Notes: generated by a model from the letters alone, not told the origin. Numbered from the stretch's first letter, positions 52,640 to 61,974 are shown. The stretch is DNA of 64,000 bases from Aggregatilinea lenta (GCF_003569045.1 NZ_BFCB01000004.1:362281-426280); one strand, 5' to 3'. Made by a program: numbers and translations.

Positions 52640-54487
52640 TCAGGGCCGGATTCCCGGATCGGACGGCTCCGCCTGCTGCGGCGTGATCGCGCGCCAGTTG
52701 GTCACCGTCAGTTTCACGTCCTCGTCGAACTCGTCGGTTAGCGCGTTCTGCGCCGCATACACCGCGACCGATGACACCCAATCGGAACTGAGTACTGTCG
52801 CCGTCACGAGCAATGGATCCCCAGTCGTCAGCTTCACTTCAAGCACGTCAGCGTCGGGCAGCTCTGCTTCCAGGATCGAGCGCGCCGCGTCGGTCTGGCG
52901 CTCCATGCGCACCGCGTTCAGAAACGCGCTGCCCAACGGCACGGTCAGCAGCAGCAGCAGGCCCAGCGACAGCCCCCAGCCAAAGCGCATGCGCAGTTGC
53001 TCGCCGGGACGCACGCCCAGCCACATGAACACGACCGCCCCGGCCAGACTGATGCTGACGATGTTGGTCAGGAACAACAGGCCCGCACCGGACGCCAGCA
53101 TGCTGTCCCCAAACGCCAGCGCAAGACCACCCGTACACAGCGGCGGCACCAGGGCAGCCGCGATCGCCACACCCGCCAGCGCCGAGGGGATGTCCTTGCG
53201 CGCCAGGGCATACGCGCCCGCCGCGCCGGACGCCAGCGCCACACCCATATCGATCAGCGACGGTTGGCCGCGTGCCAGCATTTCCGCCGTCGAAAAGTTG
53301 ACCGGCATTGACACGCCGACCAGGATCGCCACCAGCAGCGCGATCAACACGCCGATGCCGGTGGTCAGCGCCGACCGCCGCAGCAGCGCGGGCTGCCCCC
53401 GGATCAGCCCGACTGAAAACGACATCAGCGGCGACATTAACGGGGCGACGAGCATCGCGCCGATGATCACCGCCGAGCTGTTTTGCAGCAGCCCGAAGCT
53501 CGCCAGCACCGACGACAGCAGCATCAGCACCACAAAATTGATGCTGACGTGGCTCGTTTCCAGCGCAACGCGCTCGACCTCGCTGCGTTCGTATGGTGTC
53601 AGCGTCGGCGAAAAACGCGCCAGCAGCAGCCGCCCCGCGCGCTCCAGGGCGGGCAGATCGTCGCGCATGGCGCGTTTGACCACCAGCACCGGCCCAGACG
53701 CCTGCGCCAGCACACGCTGCGTGACCGTGCCGTAGATCCAGCGGTCGAGCGAGCTGCGCTCTGAAAACGCGAGCACAATCAGATCGTCGGGATCGCTGCG
53801 CGAGAGGATACCCGCCGCAATGTCACCGGCCTGAACCACTTGGCGCTGCACCTGGCGTGCGTCCGGCACGTCCTGCAGCGACGCTTCGATCCGCCCCAGC
53901 CCGTACCAGCTCGGCATGTTCGGCGTCGTCTGCACGTGCACAGCAGACGCCTGCACGCCCATCGATCCCGCCAGAAACACGCCGAACCGCGCCGCAATCT
54001 GCGAATGCTCGCGGCCATCCAGCGGCAGGATGATACGGTCGATATCTTCGAGCACGTGGCGCACATGTGGCGGAGTGCGGAAGACGAGCAAGTCGCAGGG
54101 CGTGGTACGCGCCACGGCGTCCACCACCGGGCCGAGTTCGACCTTGCCCTTCGACTGCGCCTCGAAGCCCATCAACAGCAGCGTTGCGCCCTGCTCCCGC
54201 GCCGAGTCGAGGATACCGCGCGCGACACTCGTCGCGCTGCGCGTCAGCAGCTCAACCGGCGAGCCGGACGCGTGCTCCTTCTCGACGATCTCTTGAAGCT
54301 CTTCCAGCGGTTCGCTGTCGTCTTCGCCCGAACCGAGCACCACGTACAGCGCCCACACGTCGCCCTTCTGCGGCGTTGCCAGCTTGCACGCCAGCCGGAT
54401 CAGGTCCGGCGCGGTGGCCGGATTGGCGACCGGCACCAACACCCGCCGGGTGTCTACCAACGTCTGATTTGTCTTATCGTCGCCCAT
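52640..54487 (-). CDS. Universal stress protein-DUF389 fusion membrane protein
   Basis: 615 residues. Two universal-stress (UspA-like) domains fill the first 290 residues (RRVLVPVANPATAPDLIRLACKLA; IILPLDGREHSQIAARFGVFLAGSM; GPVLVVKRAM). They are followed by a DUF389 membrane domain with about six segments (NSSAVIIGAMLVAPLMSPLMSF, IDMGVALASGAAGAYAL, VAIAAALVPPLCTGGLALAFG) and a C-terminal soluble end. The DUF389 family has been linked to ion or drug transport but is not functionally defined. It could be a nucleotide-sensitive transporter. Start: MGDDKTNQ; divergent from the HEGTH gene. Confidence 0.87.
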   Translation of the reverse strand: MGDDKTNQTLVDTRRVLVPVANPATAPDLIRLACKLATPQKGDVWALYVVLGSGEDDSEPLEELQEIVEKEHASGSPVELLTRSATSVARGILDSAREQGATLLLMGFEAQSKGKVELGPVVDAVARTTPCDLLVFRTPPHVRHVLEDIDRIILPLDGREHSQIAARFGVFLAGSMGVQASAVHVQTTPNMPSWYGLGRIEASLQDVPDARQVQRQVVQAGDIAAGILSRSDPDDLIVLAFSERSSLDRWIYGTVTQRVLAQASGPVLVVKRAMRDDLPALERAGRLLLARFSPTLTPYERSEVERVALETSHVSINFVVLMLLSSVLASFGLLQNSSAVIIGAMLVAPLMSPLMSFSVGLIRGQPALLRRSALTTGIGVLIALLVAILVGVSMPVNFSTAEMLARGQPSLIDMGVALASGAAGAYALARKDIPSALAGVAIAAALVPPLCTGGLALAFGDSMLASGAGLLFLTNIVSISLAGAVVFMWLGVRPGEQLRMRFGWGLSLGLLLLLTVPLGSAFLNAVRMERQTDAARSILEAELPDADVLEVKLTTGDPLLVTATVLSSDWVSSVAVYAAQNALTDEFDEDVKLTVTNWRAITPQQAEPSDPGIRP

Positions 54488-54634
54488 AGGATTTGATGTC
54501 GGGGTCCCTTAGTTGGCTTAGGACAAAAGCAGCATTGAGATCATACCCAGCAAAATCATACACTCCAATTCGGCATGGCGAAACCTATCGGAACACCGTA
54601 AGATATCGCCAGTGATTGACGGGAAGGATGAACG

Positions 54635-55408
54635 ATGAGCAAACAAGGCGGCCTGTGGGACATGTTCCGGCGGCTTTCCGGCGACGAGCGGATCAATCGT
54701 GAAGCGCTGGCGCATGCCGAAGCGATTGGCGCTATCGCCACCACGTACGGCCTGCGCATTCTCGAAAACACGCCCGACCAGGGCGCGCGTCCCTGGCGTT
54801 TGGCCGAACTGCGTCTCATCAACGAAACGCTCGGTCTGCTCGGCCCTGCTTTCTACAGCCCCTTTCTCACCCGCCCGTTCGACGTTTGGATCGACCGCAC
54901 GCCGGGCGGAGGCGGCTACGGCAACGGCACACTGCGCATCGGCGATCCCGGTCACGATCCGTCGCTGCTCTACCGCGTGTTCCTGCACGAGGGCACACAT
55001 GCCAGCAACGAGTATCGCGGCTGGCCCTACGAGCGCCAATACTGCATGCGCCCCGGCTTTGACTGGCGGCAGGACGGCAGGAATTGGGTCCATCCGCGCC
55101 AGCAGGGTCGCGCGCCGGAACCCGGCGAGTGGGAAACGCTGCCGGTCGATTCGCGCGATGTCAGCGTCGCGCCCGGCGAGGACCTTGCCGAGATGGTGCG
55201 CTACTTCGTGCATTCCGTGCGTGACGAGCGCGCGTACCTGTGGCCGCTCGACCAGTCCCTGCCCGCGACCTACCTGTGGGACACCTCCCCCACCCGGTTC
55301 ATCTTCGTGCGCGATGTCTTCCTGGCCGTGCCTGATACGCATCCCTGGTACCGGACGCTGGATCCGGACGTCGAGGAGCGCGTCGCACAGGTTTTGCGCA
55401 CCTCATAG
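54635..55408 (+). CDS. Putative zinc metallopeptidase (HExxH) of unknown family
   Basis: 257 residues, soluble, no signal peptide. The segment YRVFLHEGTHASNEY has the HExxH zinc-binding consensus (His118, Glu119, His122). A later PGEDLAEMVRYFVHS offers Glu182 or Glu186 as a third ligand, the spacing expected of a gluzincin-like fold. The remainder (LAELRLINETLGLLGP, FDVWIDRTPGGGGYGNGT) does not resemble a family I can name. It lies 33 bases before a P-type ATPase gene and is divergent from the DUF389 fusion. Called from motif only. Confidence 0.7.
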   Translation: MSKQGGLWDMFRRLSGDERINREALAHAEAIGAIATTYGLRILENTPDQGARPWRLAELRLINETLGLLGPAFYSPFLTRPFDVWIDRTPGGGGYGNGTLRIGDPGHDPSLLYRVFLHEGTHASNEYRGWPYERQYCMRPGFDWRQDGRNWVHPRQQGRAPEPGEWETLPVDSRDVSVAPGEDLAEMVRYFVHSVRDERAYLWPLDQSLPATYLWDTSPTRFIFVRDVFLAVPDTHPWYRTLDPDVEERVAQVLRTS

Positions 55409-55441
55409 AGTGATCATCTGATCCGCTGCGGAGACGCCTTC

Positions 55442-57871
55442 ATGTCCGATCCTGCTAGCACAACTACTCAAGCGCCGCCCGCGATCCGGGGATTGACCGG
55501 CGCGGAAGTTCAGGAACGCCTCCGGCAAGGGCAGCGCAACGTCATGCCCGTCAAGACCAGCCGGACTCTGCCCCAGATCTTCAGTGAGAATTTCTTCTCG
55601 CTGACCAACGTCATCCTGTTCGGCATCATGATCGTGCTGGTCATTATCGGCGAGCCGGGAGACGCCTTCGTGACGGGCGGCGTCGTGCTGATCAACGTCG
55701 TCATCGGCGTGTTTCAGGAGCTGCGCGCCAAGCGCCAGCTTGACCGCATCGCCCTGCTCACCCGCCCCAGAGTCGTCGTCATCCGCGATGGGCAGGAGCA
55801 CCAGATCGATCCCGGCGACGTGGTCCTGGGCGACGCGCTGGTTCTGCATCCCGGCGACCAGATCGTCGTGGACGGCAAGCTGCTCACCGCGCGGCGCATC
55901 GACGTCAACGAGTCGCTGCTGACGGGTGAATCGGACTTCGTGCCCAAAGCACAGGGTGACGAGCTGCTCTCCGGCAGTTTTTGCGTGACGGGCAGCGGCA
56001 TTTACAGCGCGGAGCGCGTCGGCGCAGACAGCTTCGCCAACAAGTTGACAGCAGGCGCGCGCGAATATCGCCGCGTGCAGACCCCACTCCAGCACCAGAT
56101 CAGCATCCTGGTGCGCGCGTTGGTCACGCTCGCCATCCTGCTCTCGATCCTGCTGTTCCTGTCTTACGCCGTCAAGGACGAGCCGTTCCGCAACGGCGTC
56201 GAATCGGCGGCGGTGGTCATCTCGCTGGTTCCGCAGGGTTTGCTGCTCATGATCACGGTCGCCTACGCACTCGGGGCAGTGCGCATCGCCGGACGCGGGG
56301 CGCTGGTCCAGCAGATCAACGCCGTCGAGTCGCTCAGTAACGTGGATGTGCTCTGCCTGGACAAAACCGGCACGCTGACCACCAACCGCATCGCGCTGCG
56401 CGAGATCATCCCCATCCATTGTACCGAAGCGGATCTGCGGCACCTGCTCGGCGATTTCGCGGCCAGCACCGGGCGCGTGAACCGCACGGCGGAAGCCATC
56501 GCGGACGCCTGCCCCGGCATGGCGCGGCCCATCGCGGCGGAAGTGCCATTTTCCTCCGAATACAAGTGGAGCGGCGCAACGCTCGGCGCGGACGGATTGC
56601 AGGACACGCTGATCCTGGGCGCGCCGGAGGTGCTGCTGCACTACGTAACGGATGGCACGGTCCTGGCGAGTCAGATCGAAGCCTGGGCGGACGAAGGGCT
56701 GCGCGTGCTGCTGTTCACCCGCGCAGCCGCTCCGCTCGACGGCGCGGCGCGGCAGGGGCCGCCGGCCCTGCCCGCCGACCTGGATCCGCTCGGCTGGTTG
56801 ACCTTCTCCGACGAACTGCGCCCGGATGTGCAGAGCGTGCTGGATCAGTTCCGCGAGGCGGGGGTCGCGCTGAAACTGATCTCCGGCGACAACCCGCAGA
56901 CGGTCGCCGCGCTGGCCGGGATGGCCGGGTTCAGCCGCGACGTGAGCGTCGTCTCCGGCCTGGACTTGGCCGAGATGACCGAGGGCCAGTTCACGGAGAC
57001 CATCAACGAGGCAACCGTCTTCGGGCGCATCACGCCAGAGCAGAAGCAGCGCATCGTGCAGGCCTTGCGCGCTGACGGGCATTATGTGGCGATGATTGGC
57101 GACGGCGTCAACGACGTGCTCTCGCTCAAGCACGCGCAGATGGGCATCGCGATGGAAAGCGGCAGCCAGGCGACGCGCAGCGTAGCGGATATGGTGCTGC
57201 TCGGCGACCGCTTCGGCGTGCTGCCGGAGGCGATCAAAGAGGGTCAGCGCATCCTCAACGGCATGCAGGACGTGATGCGCCTGTTCCTGACGCGCACCAT
57301 TTACGCCGCCCTGCTGATCATCGTCGCGGGCTTCATCGGTGCGACCTTCCCCTTCACCCCGCGCCACAACGCCCTGCTGACCACCCTGCCGGTGGGCATC
57401 CCCGCCGTCATCCTGACCGTGTGGGCGTCGTCCGGCCAGACCGACAAGCGCAACCTGCTGGCGGTCGTGGGTGAGTTCGCGCTGCCCGCCGGGTTCAGCA
57501 TCGCGCTGACCACACTGGCCGTTTTCCTGCTGTACCGCGATCACAGCGTCGAGATGCAGCGCACCGTGCTGACCACCACGGCGCTGTTCTGCGGTCTGTG
57601 GCTGATCATCCTGGCCGAGCACCCGGTCGAGGTGTGGAAAAGCGGCAGGCCACACGCCCATAGTCCGCGTCGCCGCTGGCTGGCGCTGGCGATGCTGAGC
57701 GCATACGGCGTGGTGTACGCCATCCCGCCCCTGCGCGACTTCTTCGAGCTTTCGGTCATGGGCTGGCAAGACTACGCCGTCGCGATCGCGGCAGTGGCGA
57801 TCTGGGCCATCGTCGTGCAGCTTCTGTGGCGCTTTGACGTGTTCAAGCGCGTGCTGATTCCAGGGGAGTGA
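55442..57871 (+). CDS. Cation-transporting P-type ATPase (CtpE-like)
   Basis: 809 residues with the full P-type layout: actuator loop (LLTGESDFVPKAQGDELLSG), the M4 motif SLVPQGLLLM, the phosphorylated Asp307 in CLDKTGTLT, nucleotide-binding domain, the hinge GDGVNDVLSLKHAQMGIAM and about eight hydrophobic segments. The PQGL at M4 and the length resemble the mycobacterial CtpE-type branch, which takes up calcium, rather than copper or potassium pumps. Ion not certain. The metal-sensing CxxC N-terminal domain of heavy-metal pumps is absent. The small protein at 57876 follows after 4 bases. Confidence 0.9.
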   Translation: MSDPASTTTQAPPAIRGLTGAEVQERLRQGQRNVMPVKTSRTLPQIFSENFFSLTNVILFGIMIVLVIIGEPGDAFVTGGVVLINVVIGVFQELRAKRQLDRIALLTRPRVVVIRDGQEHQIDPGDVVLGDALVLHPGDQIVVDGKLLTARRIDVNESLLTGESDFVPKAQGDELLSGSFCVTGSGIYSAERVGADSFANKLTAGAREYRRVQTPLQHQISILVRALVTLAILLSILLFLSYAVKDEPFRNGVESAAVVISLVPQGLLLMITVAYALGAVRIAGRGALVQQINAVESLSNVDVLCLDKTGTLTTNRIALREIIPIHCTEADLRHLLGDFAASTGRVNRTAEAIADACPGMARPIAAEVPFSSEYKWSGATLGADGLQDTLILGAPEVLLHYVTDGTVLASQIEAWADEGLRVLLFTRAAAPLDGAARQGPPALPADLDPLGWLTFSDELRPDVQSVLDQFREAGVALKLISGDNPQTVAALAGMAGFSRDVSVVSGLDLAEMTEGQFTETINEATVFGRITPEQKQRIVQALRADGHYVAMIGDGVNDVLSLKHAQMGIAMESGSQATRSVADMVLLGDRFGVLPEAIKEGQRILNGMQDVMRLFLTRTIYAALLIIVAGFIGATFPFTPRHNALLTTLPVGIPAVILTVWASSGQTDKRNLLAVVGEFALPAGFSIALTTLAVFLLYRDHSVEMQRTVLTTTALFCGLWLIILAEHPVEVWKSGRPHAHSPRRRWLALAMLSAYGVVYAIPPLRDFFELSVMGWQDYAVAIAAVAIWAIVVQLLWRFDVFKRVLIPGE

Positions 57872-57875
57872 TGCC

Positions 57876-58214
57876 GTGAGCGACCAGCCCGAACCGGCCT
57901 ACATCGTCATCGCGGATGACGGGCACATCACGCTGTTCTGGGGCGACGGCGCCGACCCGGAGCCGCCCGTGATCTGGCGCGGGCCGCGCGCCGAAGATGG
58001 CCCGCAGATCGCGCAAGTGATCGAGGAACTGGCGCAATGGGCGACAGAAAACGGCTACGCGGTCGTGCTGCCGCCCTACGACCTCCAGCCGGAAGGCGTT
58101 GAGCTGGAACCGCTCGCGCGCGATCTGGAAGTCGCCGACGCGGATGAGATCGATGAGATACTTGACGACCTCTATTTTTCGTCGGATAATGAGTCTTCCG
58201 AGCAAATTCTCTAG
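57876..58214 (+). CDS. Small acidic hypothetical protein
   Basis: 112 residues starting at a GTG four bases after the ATPase stop, so translated from the same message. Acidic with a beta-like N-terminus (AYIVIADDGHITLFWGDG) and a helical, very acidic C-terminus (VADADEIDEILDDLYFSSDNESS). No family recognised. Position suggests a cytosolic partner or regulator of the pump. An intrinsic terminator follows at 58231. Confidence 0.75.
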   Translation: MSDQPEPAYIVIADDGHITLFWGDGADPEPPVIWRGPRAEDGPQIAQVIEELAQWATENGYAVVLPPYDLQPEGVELEPLARDLEVADADEIDEILDDLYFSSDNESSEQIL

Positions 58215-58230
58215 ACTTCAGCAGTCACCT

Positions 58231-58260
58231 GACCGCGCCACATTTTTGGGCGCGGTCTTT
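58231..58260 (+). terminator. Intrinsic terminator
   Basis: GACCGCGCC (58231-58239) and GGCGCGGTC (58249-58257) pair perfectly over 9 bp with a 9-base loop, followed by TTTCG. It ends the ATPase transcript before the MFS gene. Confidence 0.8.
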
Positions 58261-58337
58261 CGTATAACAGCTAGAGGATCGGCCATTCGCCGCACATCCC
58301 GCCCTCTTTGTCGCCAACTGTTAGATAAGGACTTGAC

Positions 58338-59780
58338 ATGATGCGCCGCATTTTGTCTGGACCGGCTGTTGCTCTGCGCCGGTTAGGGGCAACCCTCTTT
58401 TATCGGGACGGAACCAGCCTGTTCCACGTCCTGGCCGTGCCCGACTTCCGCAACCTGTGGACCGGGCAGATGATTTCGATGCTGGGTGACGCCGTGGCCT
58501 ACAACACCATGCTGTTCGCCATCATCCGCATGGCCGACGACGCGGGCAAAAGCTCCGGCGAAGTGCTGGGTATGCTGGCCGTCATCGGCGCAATCCCGAC
58601 GCTCATCCTGGGGCTGGTCGCCGGGACGGTCGCCGACCGCGCCGACCGCAAGCACGTCATGATCGCCGCCGACCTGCTGCGCGGGGTCCTGACGTTGTCG
58701 TACCTGTTCGTGGATCGCTGGAGCGAACTCTGGATCTTCTTCGTCGCGTCGGTCCTGTCGAGCGTGATCAGCACCTTCTTCTACCCGGCGCGCACGGCGC
58801 TCGTCCCGATGATCCTGAGCAAGAAGGAACTGCTTGCGGCCAACGCCTTCGGGCAGCTCACGCATACGCTGTCGTTTGTGGTCGGTGCTGCGCTGGCGGG
58901 CGTGCTGGTTGGCCTTGCCGACGCCACCGCCCCCGCTTTCATCATCGACAGCCTGTCGTTTTTTGTGTCGGCCTATTTCATCCTGCGCATCCGCACGTCG
59001 GGCCGCGTCCCGCGCGACGCGCTGGTCCAGGCCGCCGCGCCGGTCCTCCGTTCCGTGGCCGGGACGCTGCGCAGCGCCGCCTTCACGACGCGCGCGATGG
59101 CGGGCGAGCTGGTCGTCGGCGTGCGCTACACGCTCACCGACCCGATCATGCGCGGTGTGCTGATCAGCTTCCTGGCGATGATGCTCGGCCTCGGCGCGGC
59201 GAACGTCACATTCGTGCCGCTGCTGATCGACGAGCTGGGTATGAACGAGGCGGGCATCGGCCCAATCCGCTTCGCGCAAACAGCGGGCATCATCCTGAGC
59301 AGCACGGCGATCTCCGCACTGGCCGCCCGCTACCGCGCCCGCAACCTGATCGGCCTGGGCATGCTGGCCTTCGGCGTCACGACCGTCATGGTCGCCGTCA
59401 CAGAGAACTTCTGGGTGATGCTCGGCGTGATGTTCCTGGTCGGGCTGGCGATCTCCCCGCCCCAGATCATCGCCGCAACGCTGATGCAGCAGCACGTCCC
59501 GCAGGAAAAGCTCGGACGTGCGTCCGGCGCGCAGAACACCATCGTCAACGTGGCGAACATCGCCTCAATGGGCGCGGCAGGCTATCTGATGGACCGCATC
59601 GGCGCGCGCAGCGTGTTCGCCTCGGCGGGCCTCGTGATCTTCCTGGCAGGAATCGTGTCGTGGTGGGCGCTGCGCGGCGTGGAGGATGCACCGCCCGTAG
59701 CCGAACGAGCTGAGGGCGAGCCGGAGGATTTGCTCGTGCCGGAGCCGGTAGATGCACCGGAGCTGTTGGTCGTGGAATAA
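58338..59780 (+). CDS. MFS transporter (MFS_3/EntS-like)
   Basis: 480 residues with about 12 hydrophobic segments. It begins with a cytosolic N-terminal stretch (about 30 residues) and then VPDFRNLWTGQMISMLGDAVAY, followed by AGTVADRADRKHVMIAADLLRG, the typical loop between TM2 and TM3, and ends in an acidic cytosolic tail (EPEDLLVPEPVDAPE). Family members export siderophores or macrolides. Substrate unknown. The gene is monocistronic, bounded by terminators. Confidence 0.87.
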   Translation: MMRRILSGPAVALRRLGATLFYRDGTSLFHVLAVPDFRNLWTGQMISMLGDAVAYNTMLFAIIRMADDAGKSSGEVLGMLAVIGAIPTLILGLVAGTVADRADRKHVMIAADLLRGVLTLSYLFVDRWSELWIFFVASVLSSVISTFFYPARTALVPMILSKKELLAANAFGQLTHTLSFVVGAALAGVLVGLADATAPAFIIDSLSFFVSAYFILRIRTSGRVPRDALVQAAAPVLRSVAGTLRSAAFTTRAMAGELVVGVRYTLTDPIMRGVLISFLAMMLGLGAANVTFVPLLIDELGMNEAGIGPIRFAQTAGIILSSTAISALAARYRARNLIGLGMLAFGVTTVMVAVTENFWVMLGVMFLVGLAISPPQIIAATLMQQHVPQEKLGRASGAQNTIVNVANIASMGAAGYLMDRIGARSVFASAGLVIFLAGIVSWWALRGVEDAPPVAERAEGEPEDLLVPEPVDAPELLVVE

Positions 59781-59790
59781 CCCATCAGTC

Positions 59791-59818
59791 GGGGCGGACG
59801 ATTCGCTGTGTCCGCCCC
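59791..59818. terminator. Hairpin between convergent MFS and tdh genes
   Basis: GGGGCGGAC (59791-59799) and GTCCGCCCC (59810-59818) form a perfect 9-bp stem with a 10-base loop between two converging genes. No T-tract follows on either side, so termination would be weak or Rho-assisted. Confidence 0.5.
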
Positions 59819-59831
59819 AGCACAATGTTGC

Positions 59832-60884
59832 CTACAAGTGGAACATGATCTTGCCGCTCTCGCCGCTCATGAAGATGTGGTAGGCGGCGTCGAACTCGTC
59901 CAACGCGAACTCATGCGTGACGACGTGGCTCAAATCCACCGCGCCCGATTCGAGCAGGCCGCGCGTCTGGTACCACGTCTCCCACAGTCGCCGCCCGACG
60001 ATCCCGCGCACGATCGCACCCTTGAACACGATGTGTTGGTTCAGGTCGAAGGTGAACGGTCCCGGCGCAAGGCCCAGCAGCGCGACCTCGCCACCTTCCT
60101 TGAGCAGCGTGAAGCCCTGATCGATTGCGCTCGGCGCACCGGACATCTCCAGCAGCACGTCGACGCCCTCGTCGCAGGTTTCCTTAAGCAATGTGGCGAC
60201 CACATCCTCTTCCAGCACATTCACCGTGACGTCCGCGCCCATCTGGCGCGCCATCGCGAGCCGGTATTCGCTGATGTCCGTGGCAAACACGCGCCGCGCC
60301 CCCGCTGCTTTCGCCACCGCGATCGCCATAATCCCGACCGGGCCGCAGCCCGTCACTAGCACGTACTTGGCGGACACGTCCTGCGCCATCGCCGTGTGCA
60401 CCGCGTTCCCGAAATTCTCCTCGATCACGGCGATACGCAGCGGCAAGTCGCGCGGATTCTTCCAGGCATTTTGAGCCGGAACCGCCACGTATTCGGCGAA
60501 GCCCCCGTCACGATCCACGCCTAGAATCTTGGTATTCTCGCAGATGTACTCGCGCCCCGTGCGGCAGTAGAAGCACTCGTTGCACACGACGTGGCTTTCG
60601 AGCGAGACGTAGTCGCCCACGCCCACGCGCGTCACGCCCTCGCCCACCCGGACGATGTCCCCCGCGATCTCATGGCCGACCACGAACGGTGGCTTGAGCC
60701 GGTTCTGCGCCCATTCATCCCACTTATAGATATGAAGGTCCGTTCCACAAATCGACGCGGCACGGACCTTCACCAACACTTCTCCGGGGCCAATTTCCGG
60801 CACAGGCCATTCAGTCAGCTCAAGGCCGGGCGCGCGCTGTGACTTGACCACGGCTTTCATCATCTTCGGTAGGGTATCCGTCAT
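59832..60884 (-). CDS. tdh: L-threonine 3-dehydrogenase (zinc alcohol dehydrogenase family)
   Basis: 350 residues. Catalytic zinc ligands are in CGTDLHIYKWDEW (Cys46) and GHEIAG (His71, Glu72). The structural zinc Cys residues are 101, 104, 107 and 115 (CNECFYCRTGREYIC), and the NAD Rossmann motif is VTGCGPVGIMAI. The CGTDLHIYKWDEWA and ENFGNAVHTAM segments are typical of threonine dehydrogenases, which oxidise threonine to 2-amino-3-oxobutyrate. A downstream 2-amino-3-ketobutyrate ligase (kbl) is not in the window. Confidence 0.93.
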   Translation of the reverse strand: MTDTLPKMMKAVVKSQRAPGLELTEWPVPEIGPGEVLVKVRAASICGTDLHIYKWDEWAQNRLKPPFVVGHEIAGDIVRVGEGVTRVGVGDYVSLESHVVCNECFYCRTGREYICENTKILGVDRDGGFAEYVAVPAQNAWKNPRDLPLRIAVIEENFGNAVHTAMAQDVSAKYVLVTGCGPVGIMAIAVAKAAGARRVFATDISEYRLAMARQMGADVTVNVLEEDVVATLLKETCDEGVDVLLEMSGAPSAIDQGFTLLKEGGEVALLGLAPGPFTFDLNQHIVFKGAIVRGIVGRRLWETWYQTRGLLESGAVDLSHVVTHEFALDEFDAAYHIFMSGESGKIMFHL

Positions 60885-60969
60885 TTAGGTGGCATCCTGT
60901 GGCAGTGAAATGACAAGAAGCTCTCACGTGCGCCTGATTCTAGCCCCCATATCACAACGCAACAAGTGC

Positions 60970-61004
60970 AAAAAACAGGGGCAAACAGCGCGCTGCTCGC
61001 CCCC
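60970..61004 (-). terminator. Intrinsic terminator after the secreted barrel gene
   Basis: On the minus strand GGGGGC (60999-61004) pairs with GCCCCT (60977-60982), with a nested CAGCGCGCTG palindrome inside. TGTTTTTT follows. It is 25 bases after the stop of the gene at 61030. Confidence 0.7.
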
Positions 61005-61029
61005 ATTTGAGTTGCGACTGAATCTCGAG

Positions 61030-61974
61030 CTATTCCGCTTCCGGCACGGGCGCCCAGGCGGTCAGCACGACGCCTTCTAGCGCGGGGACCACGGCCACCG
61101 TCGCCAGGATGTTGGCGTCCGGCGCGGCAGTCTGGTAGCCAAATGAGCCATCGTCGTTCTGCAGACTCAGCAGAAAGTCCTGCGGATTGTTCCAGTCGGC
61201 CAGGTCTTCGCCCGCCGCCAGCAGCGCCTGCGTCACCAGCGCGGTGGAGTTGGAATCGCTGTCCGTGCCGTAGTCGCTCGGGCTTTGGTACGGCCAGCCG
61301 CCGTCGTCGTTCTGGATGGATTCAAGGTAGGCCAACGCCGCGTCCACTGCGTCGGCCTGATCGGTCGCGGCCAGCGCCTGCACGCAGATCGACGTCGTGT
61401 TCGTGTCGGATGCCTGATCGGCGGCGAAGCCCCAACCGCCGTCTTCCGCCTGCGCGGTCACGGCAGCATCGACTGCGCCGGTGGGCAGTTCTACGCCCGC
61501 GTTCTCCAGCGCGACCAGCGACAGGCAGTGATCGAACGCGCCCGAACCGAACATGCCGCTGTCGTCTTGCAACGCGAGCAGATCGTCGACGAGGTTATGC
61601 CCGCCGAACGCGGTCACGTCCTTGCCGCCCGCGACGACCGCTGTGGCGATTTTTGCCAGCTGCCCGGCAGCGACTACATTACCGGCTTCGACCTGCTGGC
61701 CGAGGAAGTAGTACGGGTTCGCCATGTCGGGCGAGAGCACCGCATTGGGATCTTCGCCCGCCGCCACGAATGCCACGATCGCGTCTGCCGTCGTCGCCAG
61801 ATCGCTCTCCGGCGCGTAACCCGACGGGAAACCGCCGTCCGCGTTCTGGATCGTTTCCAGGTAGGCCAGCGCGTCGAGCGCCGGATCGGCGTCGTCTTGC
61901 GCAAACACGGGCGCCATCAGCGCCACGGAGAGCAGCAGAGCCAGGGTGATGCCAAATACATGAGACCGTTTCAT
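61030..61974 (-). CDS. Secreted prenyltransferase-repeat protein under cobalamin riboswitch control
   Basis: 314 residues. The signal peptide MKRSHVFGITLALLLSVALM ends near APVFAQDD. The mature part is built of helical pairs with five loop motifs of the type Q-x-x-D-G-x-[FW] (QNADGGF, QDDSGMF, QAEDGGW, QNDDGGW, QNDDGSF at about 43, 136, 175, 221 and 272), the repeat of the squalene cyclase/prenyltransferase alpha/alpha toroid. SDTNTT and SDSNST segments resemble other secreted members. No class II cyclase DxDD motif is visible, so catalysis is unlikely. The same fold forms the alpha/alpha barrel of animal intrinsic factor and transcobalamin. With a cobalamin riboswitch directly upstream, a corrinoid-binding role is a strong inference. 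It has no lipobox, anchor or beta domain. Confidence 0.85.
   Translation of the reverse strand: MKRSHVFGITLALLLSVALMAPVFAQDDADPALDALAYLETIQNADGGFPSGYAPESDLATTADAIVAFVAAGEDPNAVLSPDMANPYYFLGQQVEAGNVVAAGQLAKIATAVVAGGKDVTAFGGHNLVDDLLALQDDSGMFGSGAFDHCLSLVALENAGVELPTGAVDAAVTAQAEDGGWGFAADQASDTNTTSICVQALAATDQADAVDAALAYLESIQNDDGGWPYQSPSDYGTDSDSNSTALVTQALLAAGEDLADWNNPQDFLLSLQNDDGSFGYQTAAPDANILATVAVVPALEGVVLTAWAPVPEAE

Noticed and set aside
50528-52741. Long open frame on the plus strand opposite the GT-C-like genes
   Set aside because: It spans three real membrane-protein genes and has a biased Arg/His composition typical of shadow frames.
55403-57769. Long open frame on the minus strand opposite the P-type ATPase
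   Set aside because: The ATPase motifs are unambiguous on the plus strand, and the opposite frame has no recognisable motif.
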